Notes: a model not told the origin generated them from the sequence alone. 64,000 nt of DNA from JANLQX01 sp031368215 (GCA_031368215.1 JANLRD010000135.1:1-64000), one strand, 5' to 3'. Counted from the stretch's first letter, positions 15,866 to 24,430 are shown. Made by a program: numbers and translations.

Positions 15866-16561
15866 TCAGGTGACCGACGCGAACGCAATGGTGAGGAACA
15901 GTTCGTGGATGCGAGTGTCAGACGTGAGCTCGGGATGAAACGAGGCGCAGAGGATCTGCCGATTGATGCCGCCGCGTACGAGCACGGGCGTTCCGTCGTG
16001 TGACGCGAGCACTTCGACACCCTCGCCGAGGGACTCGAGCTTCGGGGCGCGGATGAACACTGCCCGGAACGGCGCGTCGAGGCCGACGACATCGAGGTCC
16101 GCCTCGAACGAGTCGACCTGTCGACCGTATCCGTTGCGTCGGACCGTGATGTCGATTGCTCCGAACGTCCGCTGGTCGGGGCGACCATCGACCACCTGCG
16201 TGGCCAGCAGGATCATCCCGGCGCACGTGCCGAAGACGGGCAGACCGTCGGCGAGGCGAACCTCGAGGGCCTCGTAGAGCCCGCTCGTGCCGAGCAGCCG
16301 CGACATCGTGGTGGACTCGCCGCCGGGCATGGCCAACGCGTCGACATCGCCGAGCTGAGCCGGCGTGCGCACGTCGACGACGTCGCACCCGAGGCGCGTG
16401 AGCGCGACACGGTGCTCGGCGAAGGCGCCCTGCAGGGCGAGGACTCCGAGGCGTCGGCCATGCCACGGGCTCGCGGTGCGGTCGACGGGCGCGAGCTGGT
16501 CAGCGTGCGGACGAAGCCAGCCGCCGGGCGCGAGGTCTGACGGACGTGCGGCGACACCCAC
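15866..16561 (-). CDS. pdxT: Pyridoxal 5'-phosphate synthase glutaminase subunit PdxT
   Basis: A class I glutaminase that supplies ammonia to PdxS for PLP synthesis. The core begins LGVLALQGAFAEH (residue 38); the nucleophile is Cys113 (GTCAGM), and His209/Glu211 (SFHPE) complete the triad. GGEST near 80-84 and the family ALAMPGGES segment are intact. The annotated GTG start gives a roughly 37-residue N-terminal extension (Pro/Arg/His-rich) that normal PdxT lacks; no clear internal start is visible, so the true start may be non-canonical. It is 94 bp downstream of pdxS. Confidence 0.93.
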   Translation of the reverse strand: MGVAARPSDLAPGGWLRPHADQLAPVDRTASPWHGRRLGVLALQGAFAEHRVALTRLGCDVVDVRTPAQLGDVDALAMPGGESTTMSRLLGTSGLYEALEVRLADGLPVFGTCAGMILLATQVVDGRPDQRTFGAIDITVRRNGYGRQVDSFEADLDVVGLDAPFRAVFIRAPKLESLGEGVEVLASHDGTPVLVRGGINRQILCASFHPELTSDTRIHELFLTIAFASVT

Positions 16562-16654
16562 CTGGGGGCCTCGAGTCGTCAGCAGAGCGGTTCGGCATGG
16601 GGGTACAAGGTTACGCGCAAACGATGGGCCCGCGTGGGCGAACCCGGTGGGTGG

Positions 16655-17545
16655 CTACCAGCCGCGTTCGGCGTACTTGACCTCGAGCTTGCCCATCTCG
16701 AGTCCGGGCATGAGGTGGCCGAGACCGCGGGACACCTTGGCCAGGATCGAGGGGTCCTGGAAGTGGGTCGTCGCTTCCACGATGGCCTTGCCGACGGTCG
16801 ACGGATCTTCGGACTCGAAGATGCCGGAGCCGACGAAGACGGCCTCGGCGCCGAGCTGCATGCACAGCGCGGCGTCGGCGGGGGTGGCGATACCACCGGC
16901 CGAGAACAGCGGCACGGGCAGCTTGCCGGTCTCGGCGATCTCGGCGACGAGTTCGTACGGGGCCCGAAGTTCCTTGGCCCACGCGAACAGTTCCGGCCCG
17001 TCGGCGAGGGTGATCTTCTTGATGTCGCCCGTGATCTGGCGCATGTGGCGGACCGCCTCGACGATGTTGCCGGTGCCGGCCTCGCCCTTCGAGCGGATCA
17101 TGCATGCGCCCTCGGAAATCCGCCGCAGCGCCTCACCGAGGTTGGTCGCGCCACACACGAACGGGGCGGTGAAAAGCCACTTGTCGATGTGGTGGACCTC
17201 GTCGGCCGGCGTGAGCACTTCGGACTCGTCGATGTAGTCGACACCGAGCGACTGGAGGATCTGCGCCTCGACGAAGTGGCCGATACGGGCCTTGGCCATC
17301 ACCGGGATGGTCGTGACGGCCTTGATCTCCTCGATCATCTGCGGATCGCTCATCCGCGCAACGCCACCGTCGCGGCGGATGCGCGAAGGGATGCGCTCGA
17401 GCGCCATGACGGCCGTGGCGCCGGCGTCTTCGGCGATTCTTGCCTGCTCGACGTTCATCACGTCCATGATCACGCCGCCCTTGAGCATCTCGGCGAGACC
17501 ACGCTTCACACGGGCGGTACCAACGGAACGGGACTGATCAACCAT
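16655..17545 (-). CDS. pdxS: Pyridoxal 5'-phosphate synthase lyase subunit PdxS
   Basis: A 296-residue (βα)8 enzyme that makes PLP from ribose-5-phosphate, glyceraldehyde-3-phosphate and ammonia. The start is ATG 17545 (MVDQSRSVGTARVKRGLAEM). GGVIMDVMNVEQARIAEDAGA, the imine-forming lysine in MAKARIGH (Lys near 85), and the second lysine in RSKGEAGTGN (near 153) are all present. The C-terminus is GLEMGKLEVKYAERGW. It works as a 12-mer with PdxT, encoded just downstream. The DXP-dependent route is therefore not needed. Confidence 0.97.
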   Translation of the reverse strand: MVDQSRSVGTARVKRGLAEMLKGGVIMDVMNVEQARIAEDAGATAVMALERIPSRIRRDGGVARMSDPQMIEEIKAVTTIPVMAKARIGHFVEAQILQSLGVDYIDESEVLTPADEVHHIDKWLFTAPFVCGATNLGEALRRISEGACMIRSKGEAGTGNIVEAVRHMRQITGDIKKITLADGPELFAWAKELRAPYELVAEIAETGKLPVPLFSAGGIATPADAALCMQLGAEAVFVGSGIFESEDPSTVGKAIVEATTHFQDPSILAKVSRGLGHLMPGLEMGKLEVKYAERGW

Positions 17546-17620
17546 GTTTTCCAGTGTACGACCCCGCTCCCGCAATCACAGCGTGATTCCACCCAGCGAC
17601 GTGGAGCAGACTCGTGCGCT

Positions 17621-19057
17621 GTGTACGCCTCATCGCATGCTGCCGAACTGCTCGAGGCAGGGTTGGCCGCGGTTCGTGCCGCGAACGCTGTTCCGGCGTC
17701 GTTTCCATCGGACGCGCTCGCCGAGGCATCGGCCGTCACGGACCGAGGTTTCGACAGGACCGGCCGTCTCGACCTCACGGACGTGGCGTTCGCCACACTC
17801 GATCCTGCGTCGTCGACGGACCTCGACCAGGCCTTCGCCCTCGGGGTGGAGGGAGAGACCTTCGTCCTGCACTATGCGATCGCCGACGTCGGAGCATTCG
17901 TCGCCCGCGGCGGCGCACTCGAAGCCGAGGCCTGGCGACGCGCCAGCACGTTGTACCTCCCCGACGCCAAGGTTCCGCAGTACCCCGCGTCGCTGTCGGA
18001 GGGTGGTGCAAGCCTGCTGCCCGACGTCGACCGGCCGGCGATCGTGATGACCGTCGAGCTTGGCGTCGACCTCGCCCCGACCCTGCGATCGATCGACCGG
18101 GCCGTCGTGCGCAGCCGATCCAAGCTCGCCTACGAAACGTGCACACCGGACCAGGCCCATCCGCTTCTTCGGAGCTTCGCCGCCCGGATGGAGGCAAGCG
18201 ACCAGGCCAGAGGGGCTGAACGGGTGCAGCGGCCGGAGCAGGAGATCACCCACGATCCCGAGGCGCCTGGTCAGCTCCGCCTCACCTTCCGCTCGCTCAC
18301 CGCGAGCGAGGAAGCAAATGCGGCCATGTCGCTGGCGGCCAACCTCGCACTCGGTTCCATGTTCGTGTCGCACGGCCTCGGCCTGTTCCGAGACCTCGAC
18401 GATCCGACTCGCCGTGATGTTGCGATGTTGCGTCGCACCGCGCGAGCCCTCGGCGTGGCGTGGGACGACGCCGAATCGCTACGGCAGGTCCTGCGCCGCC
18501 TTCGGCCTCATGTGGCCGCTGATGCGTCGCTCTCACTCGCCGTTCGTCGAGCGGGGGGAGGGGCGCGGTACCGGTTCTATCGGGCCAACGATGCCGGGGC
18601 GATGCGGTCCGAGGGCAAGGCCGGCGCCCCTGACGGACCATGGCACTCGGCTATGGGGGCGCCCTACGTGCACGGCACGGCACCGCTTCGGCGCCTCGCC
18701 GATCGTTACGTCCTCGACCTCGCCGTTGCGCTTCACGCCGGCGATGCCCCCGATGCGTTGGTCGAGCCGCTCACCACGCTGCCCCCGGTCATGGATGCCA
18801 TTGGTATGCGCGCATCCAAGATCGACCGGGCGTGCATCGACCTCGTCGAGGCGGTCGTGCTCACCGGACGGGAAGGTTCCGTCTTTGACGGCGTCGTGGT
18901 GGAGTCCGATCCCGAACACGCCGTGGTCCACCTCGTGATTGATGGTATTCGCATTCGTCTTCCCCTCGCCGGCCGTTCGCCCGGCGACACGGTGAGGCTT
19001 CGGCTCGAGAGGACCGACCCGATGAAGGGGAGCATCACCTTCGAACCGGTCGACTGA
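17621..19057 (+). CDS. RNase II/R-type (RNB domain) exoribonuclease, minimal form
   Basis: A 478-residue protein. The GTG at 17621 is the best start; open frame further upstream is antisense to pdxS and is rejected. The RNB active-site motif LDPASSTDLDQAF (about 67-79) keeps three of the four metal-binding aspartates of RNase II; the fourth (Asp210 in E. coli) is Gln, as seen in other actinobacterial RNB proteins. An internal HYAIADVGAFV strand and the C-terminal YVHGTAPLRRLADRY (the R-x-x-x-R/TSPLRRY-like motif) support a 3'-5' exonuclease fold. There is no N-terminal cold-shock pair, and only a short C-terminal β-region in place of S1, so RNA capture must differ from that of E. coli RNase II. 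Confidence 0.85.
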   Translation: MYASSHAAELLEAGLAAVRAANAVPASFPSDALAEASAVTDRGFDRTGRLDLTDVAFATLDPASSTDLDQAFALGVEGETFVLHYAIADVGAFVARGGALEAEAWRRASTLYLPDAKVPQYPASLSEGGASLLPDVDRPAIVMTVELGVDLAPTLRSIDRAVVRSRSKLAYETCTPDQAHPLLRSFAARMEASDQARGAERVQRPEQEITHDPEAPGQLRLTFRSLTASEEANAAMSLAANLALGSMFVSHGLGLFRDLDDPTRRDVAMLRRTARALGVAWDDAESLRQVLRRLRPHVAADASLSLAVRRAGGGARYRFYRANDAGAMRSEGKAGAPDGPWHSAMGAPYVHGTAPLRRLADRYVLDLAVALHAGDAPDALVEPLTTLPPVMDAIGMRASKIDRACIDLVEAVVLTGREGSVFDGVVVESDPEHAVVHLVIDGIRIRLPLAGRSPGDTVRLRLERTDPMKGSITFEPVD

Positions 19058-19070
19058 TTGCCGGTGGAAT

Positions 19071-19178
19071 AGTGCACTGAGTCGGAAGTTCCTGTTACAT
19101 CGATCCTTTTGGACAATGCGCCGAAAGACAACCAATCAGCGCCATTCGATGTCGCAGGAACTTCCGCGAAGATGCACT
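19071..19178. repeat. 108-bp element with 33-bp terminal inverted repeats
   Basis: The left arm 19071-19103 and the reverse complement of the right arm 19146-19178 match at 25 of 33 positions, with blocks AGTGCA, CGGAAGTTCCTG and ACATCGA. The 42-base interior has no open reading frame. It fills the gap between the convergent RNB and htpX genes and ends at the htpX stop codon. It could be a MITE-like remnant or a bidirectional terminator. Confidence 0.65.
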
Positions 19179-20106
19179 AAAGCTCGCGAAGGGCGTCGAT
19201 GCGCTCGCTCAGCGGAGGGTGCGTGTCGAACATGCGATTGAGCCACGACAGCTTGCGCTCATTGCCCGGCTGCTCCTCGTCCGACGATCGGGGCATAGGC
19301 GATTCGATCCAGAGGTGCGCTGTTGCCCGCGAACCCGAGTGAACCACCGTCTGGTCATCGCGCAACTTCTCAAGTGCACTTATCAACCCAGGGGGATACC
19401 GCGTGATGGTCACCGCCGTGAGATCGGCGAGAGACTCCCGCTTGCGGGACACCGCGAACTGCATGAGCTTCGCGACGAGCGGGGTAATCACCAGCAACAC
19501 GATGCCGAGCACCGCCACGAGCTGGGCTGCACCGTTGCCGTTGTTATCACGGTCGTTGCGATGGCGGGGGCCGCCCCACCACAGGAACCGCAGCGCCCAA
19601 TCCGACATCAGCGCGACGACCCCGACCATCGTGACGGCCAGCGTCGACACGAGGATGTCGCGGTTCTTGATGTGGGAGAGCTCGTGCGCCAGCACGGCCT
19701 CCAGCTCCACTCGATTCATCTTCGCGAGCAACCCCGTGGTGACCGCGATCGCCGCGTGCTTCGGGTCGCGGCCTGTGGCGAAGGCGTTCGGGGCGTCATC
19801 CTCGATCACGTAGAGCCGCGGCTTCGGCACGCCGCTGGCAATGCACAGCCCCTCGATGAGATTGTGAAAGCGCGCATAGTCGGCCTGCGAGGCCGGACGG
19901 GCGTGGCTCATGGACAACGCCACCGCATCGCTCTTCCAGTACGCCAGTCCCGACGTGGCCACCGTGAACGCGACGGCGAGGATGAGTCCGACCGGGCCTC
20001 CGCCGACCACTGCGTTGAACGCCCACGAGGCCGCCAGGACGACCAGGACGAATGACGCGATCAGCGCGATCGAACGTCGCCGATTCGACGCGACGACATC
20101 AAACAT
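19177..20106 (-). CDS. htpX: M48 membrane metalloprotease HtpX
   Basis: A 309-residue inner-membrane zinc protease for quality control of membrane proteins. Two N-terminal helices (about 11-34 and 38-56), the zinc motif HELSH at 141-145, two further helices (about 155-172 and 190-215), and the third ligand Glu in SRKRESLADLTAV. The C-terminal THPPLSERIDAL is typical. There is an unusual HRNDRDNNGNGAAQ loop between TM3 and TM4. The gene is followed, 30 bp upstream on the chromosome strand, by the lemA gene, a pairing often seen with M48 proteases. Confidence 0.95.
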   Translation of the reverse strand: MFDVVASNRRRSIALIASFVLVVLAASWAFNAVVGGGPVGLILAVAFTVATSGLAYWKSDAVALSMSHARPASQADYARFHNLIEGLCIASGVPKPRLYVIEDDAPNAFATGRDPKHAAIAVTTGLLAKMNRVELEAVLAHELSHIKNRDILVSTLAVTMVGVVALMSDWALRFLWWGGPRHRNDRDNNGNGAAQLVAVLGIVLLVITPLVAKLMQFAVSRKRESLADLTAVTITRYPPGLISALEKLRDDQTVVHSGSRATAHLWIESPMPRSSDEEQPGNERKLSWLNRMFDTHPPLSERIDALREL

Positions 20107-20136
20107 GGCGACCCCAGCAGGTCGGCGTGAACGCGA

Positions 20137-20697
20137 TCAGAACTTCACGCTGACGGGGCCCCGCTCGGCCTCGTCCGTCTGGAAGTATTCGCGCTGGGCG
20201 AACTTGAACTGCTTGGCCAAAATGTTCGACGGGAAGCTCTGGATCTTGGTGTTGTAGGAACGGACTTCGTCGTTGAAGTACTGGCGTGAATACGCGATCT
20301 TGTCCTCCGTGCCGGTGAGCTCTTCCTGCAGCTGCAGGAAGTTCTGGTTCGCCTTGAGATCGGGATACGCCTCGCCGAGCGCGAAGAGGCTCTTCAGCGT
20401 GCCCGTCAGAGCATTCTCGGCCTGGGCTTTCCCGGCCTCGCCCTTTGCCGACATCGCCGAGTTCCGGGCCGTGATGACGGCCTCCAGGGTGGCGCGCTCG
20501 TGCGCGGCGTAGCCCTTCACCGTCTCCACGAGGTTCGGGATCAGGTCGTAGCGGCGCTTGAGCTGGACTTCGATCTGCGCCCACCCGTTTTCGATGCGGT
20601 TGCGGACGCGGACGAGGCCGTTGTATTGCACGATCACGTAGATCACGACGAGGGCGATGATGCCGAGAATGATGAGCAGAGCCATAGGACTCATCAT
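20137..20697 (-). CDS. lemA: LemA family protein
   Basis: A 186-residue protein with one N-terminal membrane helix (about 5-24) and a long helical cytosolic or periplasmic bundle. YNGLVRVRNRIENGWAQIEVQLKRRYDLIPNLVETVKGYA is the LemA core (about 25-64), with FNDEVRSYNTKIQSFPSNILA near 140-160. The function is unknown; LemA is repeatedly found next to HtpX-like proteases, as here (30 bp gap). The start may be ATG 20697 or ATG 20685 (MALLIILG). Confidence 0.94.
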   Translation of the reverse strand: MMSPMALLIILGIIALVVIYVIVQYNGLVRVRNRIENGWAQIEVQLKRRYDLIPNLVETVKGYAAHERATLEAVITARNSAMSAKGEAGKAQAENALTGTLKSLFALGEAYPDLKANQNFLQLQEELTGTEDKIAYSRQYFNDEVRSYNTKIQSFPSNILAKQFKFAQREYFQTDEAERGPVSVKF

Positions 20698-20733
20698 CTC
20701 ACGGGCGTGGGCAGGAAACAGGCTGCTCGGGCA

Positions 20734-21801
20734 CTATGCGAGTAGGCGCTCATAGCGCTGTGCGTACAGCTTGGCCAACGCGTCGAAGGAGTACGCGTTC
20801 GCCCGCTTCGCCCCTTCTTCGCACAACCCGTCTGCGAGATCAGGCTCTGTCAGGATCCTGTTGAGTGACTTCGCCAATGCTTCGGCGTCGCCGGCCGGAA
20901 AAAGCAGCGAATCGATCCCGTCACGGGCAACGAGGCGGTACCCGTCGATGTTCGAGGCCACGACCGGCGTGCCGGCCGCCATCGATTCAAGCAGCACGAC
21001 GCCGAACGACTCGCCGCTGAGCGAGGGAGCGCAATAGACGCTGGCGGCTCGCCACCGACGGGCCAGTTCGTCATCCGGAATTCGGCCGAGCCACTCGATC
21101 CGGAGGTCGTGGTACCTCGAACGAAGGTGCTCCGTCTGCGGGCCGATGCCGACCACCGACAGCCGGATGTCGCCCGGCACCATCTCGAACGCACGAAGGA
21201 GGACCTCGAGGCCCTTCCGGGGCTCATGGCGTCCGACGAACAACACCGTGGGGGCCTCGACCGGCCACGGCTCAGCATTGCGGAAGCGGTCTAGGTCGAC
21301 GCCGTTGAACAGCACGTCGTACTCATGGCCGAGGGCGCTGCGGGCCATCGCCGCGGCGGTTTCGCTCACCGCGCAACGCAGGTCGATCCGGTCGGCGAGC
21401 CGCTTGACGATGCCGCGGAGCAGCCGGTACGACTCGCTCTCGCCGGCGAGATGGAACGTCCCGACGATCGGCGCCCCTTTCAGCACCAGGGCCGTCATGG
21501 TGCATCCGGGCACCAGCGGCTCGTGGAGATGCAACAGGTCGAACCGCTCGCTCGTCATCGCCCGCCAGGTGCGCAGCACCGCCGATGGGTCCGGGGCGAT
21601 CGGGGCGACGGATCCGTTCGTGGCGAACGGCACAGCATTGCCGAGCGGGATGATTCCCGGCTCGGGCGGTGGGCCGTCGCACGGACCGAGGACCCGGCAG
21701 TCGTGACCCTGGCGGCGCAATGCCCGGGCGAGACCCAGCACCTGCCCCTGCACGCCACCGGGCAGCGACAGGGAGTACGGGCTGAACATCCCGATCCGCA
21801 T
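20734..21801 (-). CDS. pimA: GDP-mannose-dependent phosphatidylinositol mannosyltransferase (GT4)
   Basis: A 355-residue GT-B enzyme that adds the first mannose to phosphatidylinositol on the cytoplasmic face. MRIGMFSPYSLSLPGGVQ carries the GGVQ nucleotide loop; HLHEPLVPG near 94-102, FNGVDLDRF near 165-173, VGRHEPRKGLEVLLRA near 189-204 and the donor-site SLSGESFGVVLLESMAAGTPVVAS complete the PimA pattern. It lies downstream of the acyltransferase and pgsA genes, exactly as in the mycobacterial cluster, which supports PimA over a generic GT4. Confidence 0.92.
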   Translation of the reverse strand: MRIGMFSPYSLSLPGGVQGQVLGLARALRRQGHDCRVLGPCDGPPPEPGIIPLGNAVPFATNGSVAPIAPDPSAVLRTWRAMTSERFDLLHLHEPLVPGCTMTALVLKGAPIVGTFHLAGESESYRLLRGIVKRLADRIDLRCAVSETAAAMARSALGHEYDVLFNGVDLDRFRNAEPWPVEAPTVLFVGRHEPRKGLEVLLRAFEMVPGDIRLSVVGIGPQTEHLRSRYHDLRIEWLGRIPDDELARRWRAASVYCAPSLSGESFGVVLLESMAAGTPVVASNIDGYRLVARDGIDSLLFPAGDAEALAKSLNRILTEPDLADGLCEEGAKRANAYSFDALAKLYAQRYERLLA

Positions 21802-21873
21802 AGCCGGGCAAGCCTACGAGGTCAACGCGTCCCGCCGTTCCGCCGCCGCCGAGACCCGTGGGTCGGGGGGAGC

Positions 21874-22809
21874 TCAGGCCGTGGCGTGGTACCCGGGGTC
21901 GGACGGCCAGACCGGCCGGAGGACGTGCCACTGCGTTGGCTCCGCGGCGATCATCGCTTCCAACTCGTTCGCCACGAGCTGCGTGAGCGCGGCGATGTCG
22001 GCCCGGAGCTTGCCGCTCCGTTCGAACTGGATCGACGGCTTGATCACTCCTTCGACGTAGCCGTCTCGCTGATACACGACGTTCGGCACGATCGCCGCGC
22101 CGGTCCGCAACGACAGTGTCGCCGGGCCCGCCGGCATCGTGGTCTCCTCCCCGAAGAACCTGACGGGAACACCACCCCCTCCGAGATCGCGGTCACAGAG
22201 AAGCCCGACGACGCCGTTGCGGCGAAGGGTACCGACGAGTTCTGCACCGGTCAGCGGGTCGTCGAGGGCGAACACGCGCATGCGGTTCCTCGTCCGCTGC
22301 TCGGTGAACCACTCGAACAGCTCGGGCGGCTCCACCCGCTCCGCGACGGTCGTCAGTCCCCACCGGTGCGCCACCCAGGTGCCGCCGTAGTCCCACGCGC
22401 CGACGTGCGGCATGGCCATGATCACACCGTTGCCGGCCTCGAGGGCGCGGTCCACGATCCCTGCGTCGGAGGCACGTATGCCGGCGTTGACCTCCGCCGT
22501 CGACGCTCCGTTCATCCGCATCATGTCGACCCAGTAGCGAGCGTAGCTCTGAAAGACCTGCTCAACACGGCTGTTGAGCTCGCGGGGGGAGAGGCGACCT
22601 CCCGCCAAGCGCTGCTGATGGCGTGCCGCGATCGCACGTTGCGCCGGGGAGAAATGGGGCAGCGTCTGGCCGGCCGTCCACGCGAGGCCCACGGCCAGCG
22701 GGACGGGCAGCACCCGGGCGACTCGCGCTGCGGCCCGATACGCCGGCGTGACGAGGCGCTGGGCCATGCCGTGGCGCATCGGTGCGAACCCGCCGGAGCC
22801 GCCCGTCAC
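21874..22809 (-). CDS. PIM-type lysophospholipid acyltransferase (LpxL/HtrB superfamily, PatA-like)
   Basis: A 311-residue acyltransferase. Key motifs are MPHVGAWDYGG (HxxxxD, about 117-127, His and Asp catalytic), RDLGGGGVPVRFFGEE (about 194-209), the PAGPATLS segment and a C-terminal WHVLRPVWPSD. An acyl chain is probably transferred to PIM mannose, as by mycobacterial PatA (Rv2611c). The start is not fixed: GTG 22809 forms a GTGA overlap with the pgsA stop, giving coupling; ATG 22779 or 22842 are alternatives. It lies between pgsA and pimA. Confidence 0.9.
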   Translation of the reverse strand: MTGGSGGFAPMRHGMAQRLVTPAYRAAARVARVLPVPLAVGLAWTAGQTLPHFSPAQRAIAARHQQRLAGGRLSPRELNSRVEQVFQSYARYWVDMMRMNGASTAEVNAGIRASDAGIVDRALEAGNGVIMAMPHVGAWDYGGTWVAHRWGLTTVAERVEPPELFEWFTEQRTRNRMRVFALDDPLTGAELVGTLRRNGVVGLLCDRDLGGGGVPVRFFGEETTMPAGPATLSLRTGAAIVPNVVYQRDGYVEGVIKPSIQFERSGKLRADIAALTQLVANELEAMIAAEPTQWHVLRPVWPSDPGYHATA

Positions 22810-23612
22810 TTGTTCGAGCGCTGCTTGACCCGCTCGCGCCATGCCTCGATGGACGCACCGACGCGGCGACCCCGCTCCTCGTTCCACGTCTTCCACGGGG
22901 ACACCACCGGCCGACGGTCGCCCGGCGTATCGCGCCCGCGTCGTCGTCGGGCCGTCTGCTCCTGGCGAAGCGCCCGCCTCGCGGCAGCGACTTCGGACCA
23001 CACGATCTTCTCCGGCTTCACCGGTGGCGGTGGTTTCTCGGCCTGGCGCCACACCTTCACGAACCGCTGTACCGCCGTGATCGAGACGAGTATGAGCATC
23101 ACCCAGAGGATGCCGACGAGCAGCCTCGGGAACGCCAGACCGATGGCAAGGGCGATGATCCGCTCGGCCCTCTCCATCAGGCCGCCTTTGGCCGAGAACC
23201 CGTAGATCTCCGCCTTTGCGCGCTGATACGAGATCAGGGTGGACACGCCGAGCACGGCGAAGGCCAGCATCGCCAGCCGCCCGCCGTCACGCTCTTGGAG
23301 ATACCACCCGATGCCGCCGAGCAGGAACGCGTCGGTGACCCGGTCGGCCACAGAATCAAAGAACGCACCGCGGATGCTCGAGGTGTGCGACGCCTTCGCG
23401 ACGGCGCCGTCGAAGAGGTCGGGAAGCGCGGACGCGATGAGCAGACTGAGACCCCACCGTGGGTGACCGGCGCCGACGACGACAGCCGTGGCCACCGACA
23501 TGACCAGGCCAACCGCCGTGAGATGGTCTGGAGTGACGCCGAGGCGGGCCAGTCCGCGGCCGATCGGCTTGACGGCCTTGTCGGTTACCGCCCGTGCGTA
23601 GCCATCGAACAA
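22806..23612 (-). CDS. pgsA: CDP-alcohol phosphatidyltransferase, phosphatidylinositol(-phosphate) synthase
   Basis: A 268-residue membrane enzyme that makes phosphatidylinositol phosphate from CDP-DAG and inositol phosphate. The signature D-x2-D-G-x2-A-(R)-x8-G-x3-D-x3-D is present as Asp65, Asp68, Gly69, Ala72, Lys73, Gly82, Asp86 and Asp90; the usual Arg is Lys. About six helices fill residues 30-205, and a basic, hydrophilic 60-residue tail (WRQAEKPPPPVKPEK...) follows. Position next to the PIM acyltransferase and pimA identifies it as the PI branch, not PgsA of phosphatidylglycerol. Confidence 0.9.
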   Translation of the reverse strand: MFDGYARAVTDKAVKPIGRGLARLGVTPDHLTAVGLVMSVATAVVVGAGHPRWGLSLLIASALPDLFDGAVAKASHTSSIRGAFFDSVADRVTDAFLLGGIGWYLQERDGGRLAMLAFAVLGVSTLISYQRAKAEIYGFSAKGGLMERAERIIALAIGLAFPRLLVGILWVMLILVSITAVQRFVKVWRQAEKPPPPVKPEKIVWSEVAAARRALRQEQTARRRRGRDTPGDRRPVVSPWKTWNEERGRRVGASIEAWRERVKQRSNK

Positions 23613-23742
23613 CGAAACCCCTCCTGGCCAAGACCTGGGCCGGGCACGATCAGCCCGGCGAATTGCGCACGCAAAACCTAGCGCGACACCAACCGGGCGG
23701 CTCCCGCCGAGCGTGGCGAATTGGGCGTGCCCGACGGTCGGC

Positions 23743-24276
23743 TCAGACGTCGTCGTACTGCGACCAGTCCTCGGGGTTGTCCTCGACGAGTGTCGTCACG
23801 GTCGATGCGTCGACGCCGTCGATGAGCACCAGCCCACGCTTGGTCGGCGGATTGTCGGCCGAGTACAGCAGGATTCGCCACGTCGGACGACTGAGGAGTC
23901 CGCGCCAGCCCAGTTGGGCCGAAGCGTGGCCGACCGGGAAACCCACTGCCTCCGACGCGGCCGCGAGGGCGTCGACATCGCGGACACCGAGGCGGGGACC
24001 GGCCAGCATCCCGTAGGCCCCGAGCAGAACGAGCGCCATGCCGCCGATCACGAACCCCCGGTTGGTCAGCGTGGGTGTACCGCGGCGACCCACCGCCCAG
24101 GCGACCATGAGGAGCGTGCCGACCACGAAGTACATGGCAGCCGGGTAGCGCCTGCGGACGTTGTCCGGGAACTGATACGGGCCGATGTAGTCGTGGGCAT
24201 CGAGATCATCGGGGAGCTCGTCCCGCAACTCCTCGAGAGTCGGCTTCGGTTCCTTCTTGGCCATCAGGGGATCCAT
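23743..24276 (-). CDS. Conserved two-helix membrane protein of the PIM cluster, unknown function
   Basis: A 177-residue protein with an acidic N-terminus (MAKKEPKPTLEELRDELPDDLDAHDYIGPYQFPDN), two membrane helices (about 46-63 and 76-92) and a soluble domain of about 85 residues ending EDNPEDWSQYDDV. No known motif was found. It lies between the HIT gene and pgsA and may be lineage-specific; mycobacteria have no gene here. ATG 24276 or 24264 are possible starts. Confidence 0.7.
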   Translation of the reverse strand: MDPLMAKKEPKPTLEELRDELPDDLDAHDYIGPYQFPDNVRRRYPAAMYFVVGTLLMVAWAVGRRGTPTLTNRGFVIGGMALVLLGAYGMLAGPRLGVRDVDALAAASEAVGFPVGHASAQLGWRGLLSRPTWRILLYSADNPPTKRGLVLIDGVDASTVTTLVEDNPEDWSQYDDV

Positions 24277-24360
24277 CGTACCGGGGCGGCCCGGCTAGCC
24301 GTTGGCCTGGTCGGTTTCCCGGCTCCGTCTGTCCGTCCGTGCGGTGCGGGTCGACGTTGC

Positions 24361-24430
24361 GGCTGGACACCTCCCAGCGCTGTTGGGAGGTGTCCAGCCC
24401 CCATATATGGGGGCAACCTCTCTCCCAACG
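24361..24430 (+). repeat. Intergenic structured element B, copy 1
   Basis: GGCTGGACACCTCCCA (24361-24376) pairs perfectly over 16 bp with 24384-24399. The palindrome GCCCCCATATATGGGGGC (24397-24414) follows, then CAACCTCTCTCCCAACG. GTTGGGAG (24382-24389) can instead pair with CTCCCAAC (24422-24429), enclosing the palindrome. It sits 2 bp beyond the HIT gene stop. See copies at 47526 and 62210. Confidence 0.85.

Noticed and set aside
16634..17620. Open frame continuing upstream of the RNB nuclease
   Set aside because: It is antisense to pdxS, a clear housekeeping gene, and has no RNB-like sequence; the GTG at 17621 starts the similar part.
24361..24430. Possible CRISPR or attC-like repeat
   Set aside because: Single unit per locus with tens of kilobases between copies, no spacers and no cas or integrase genes.
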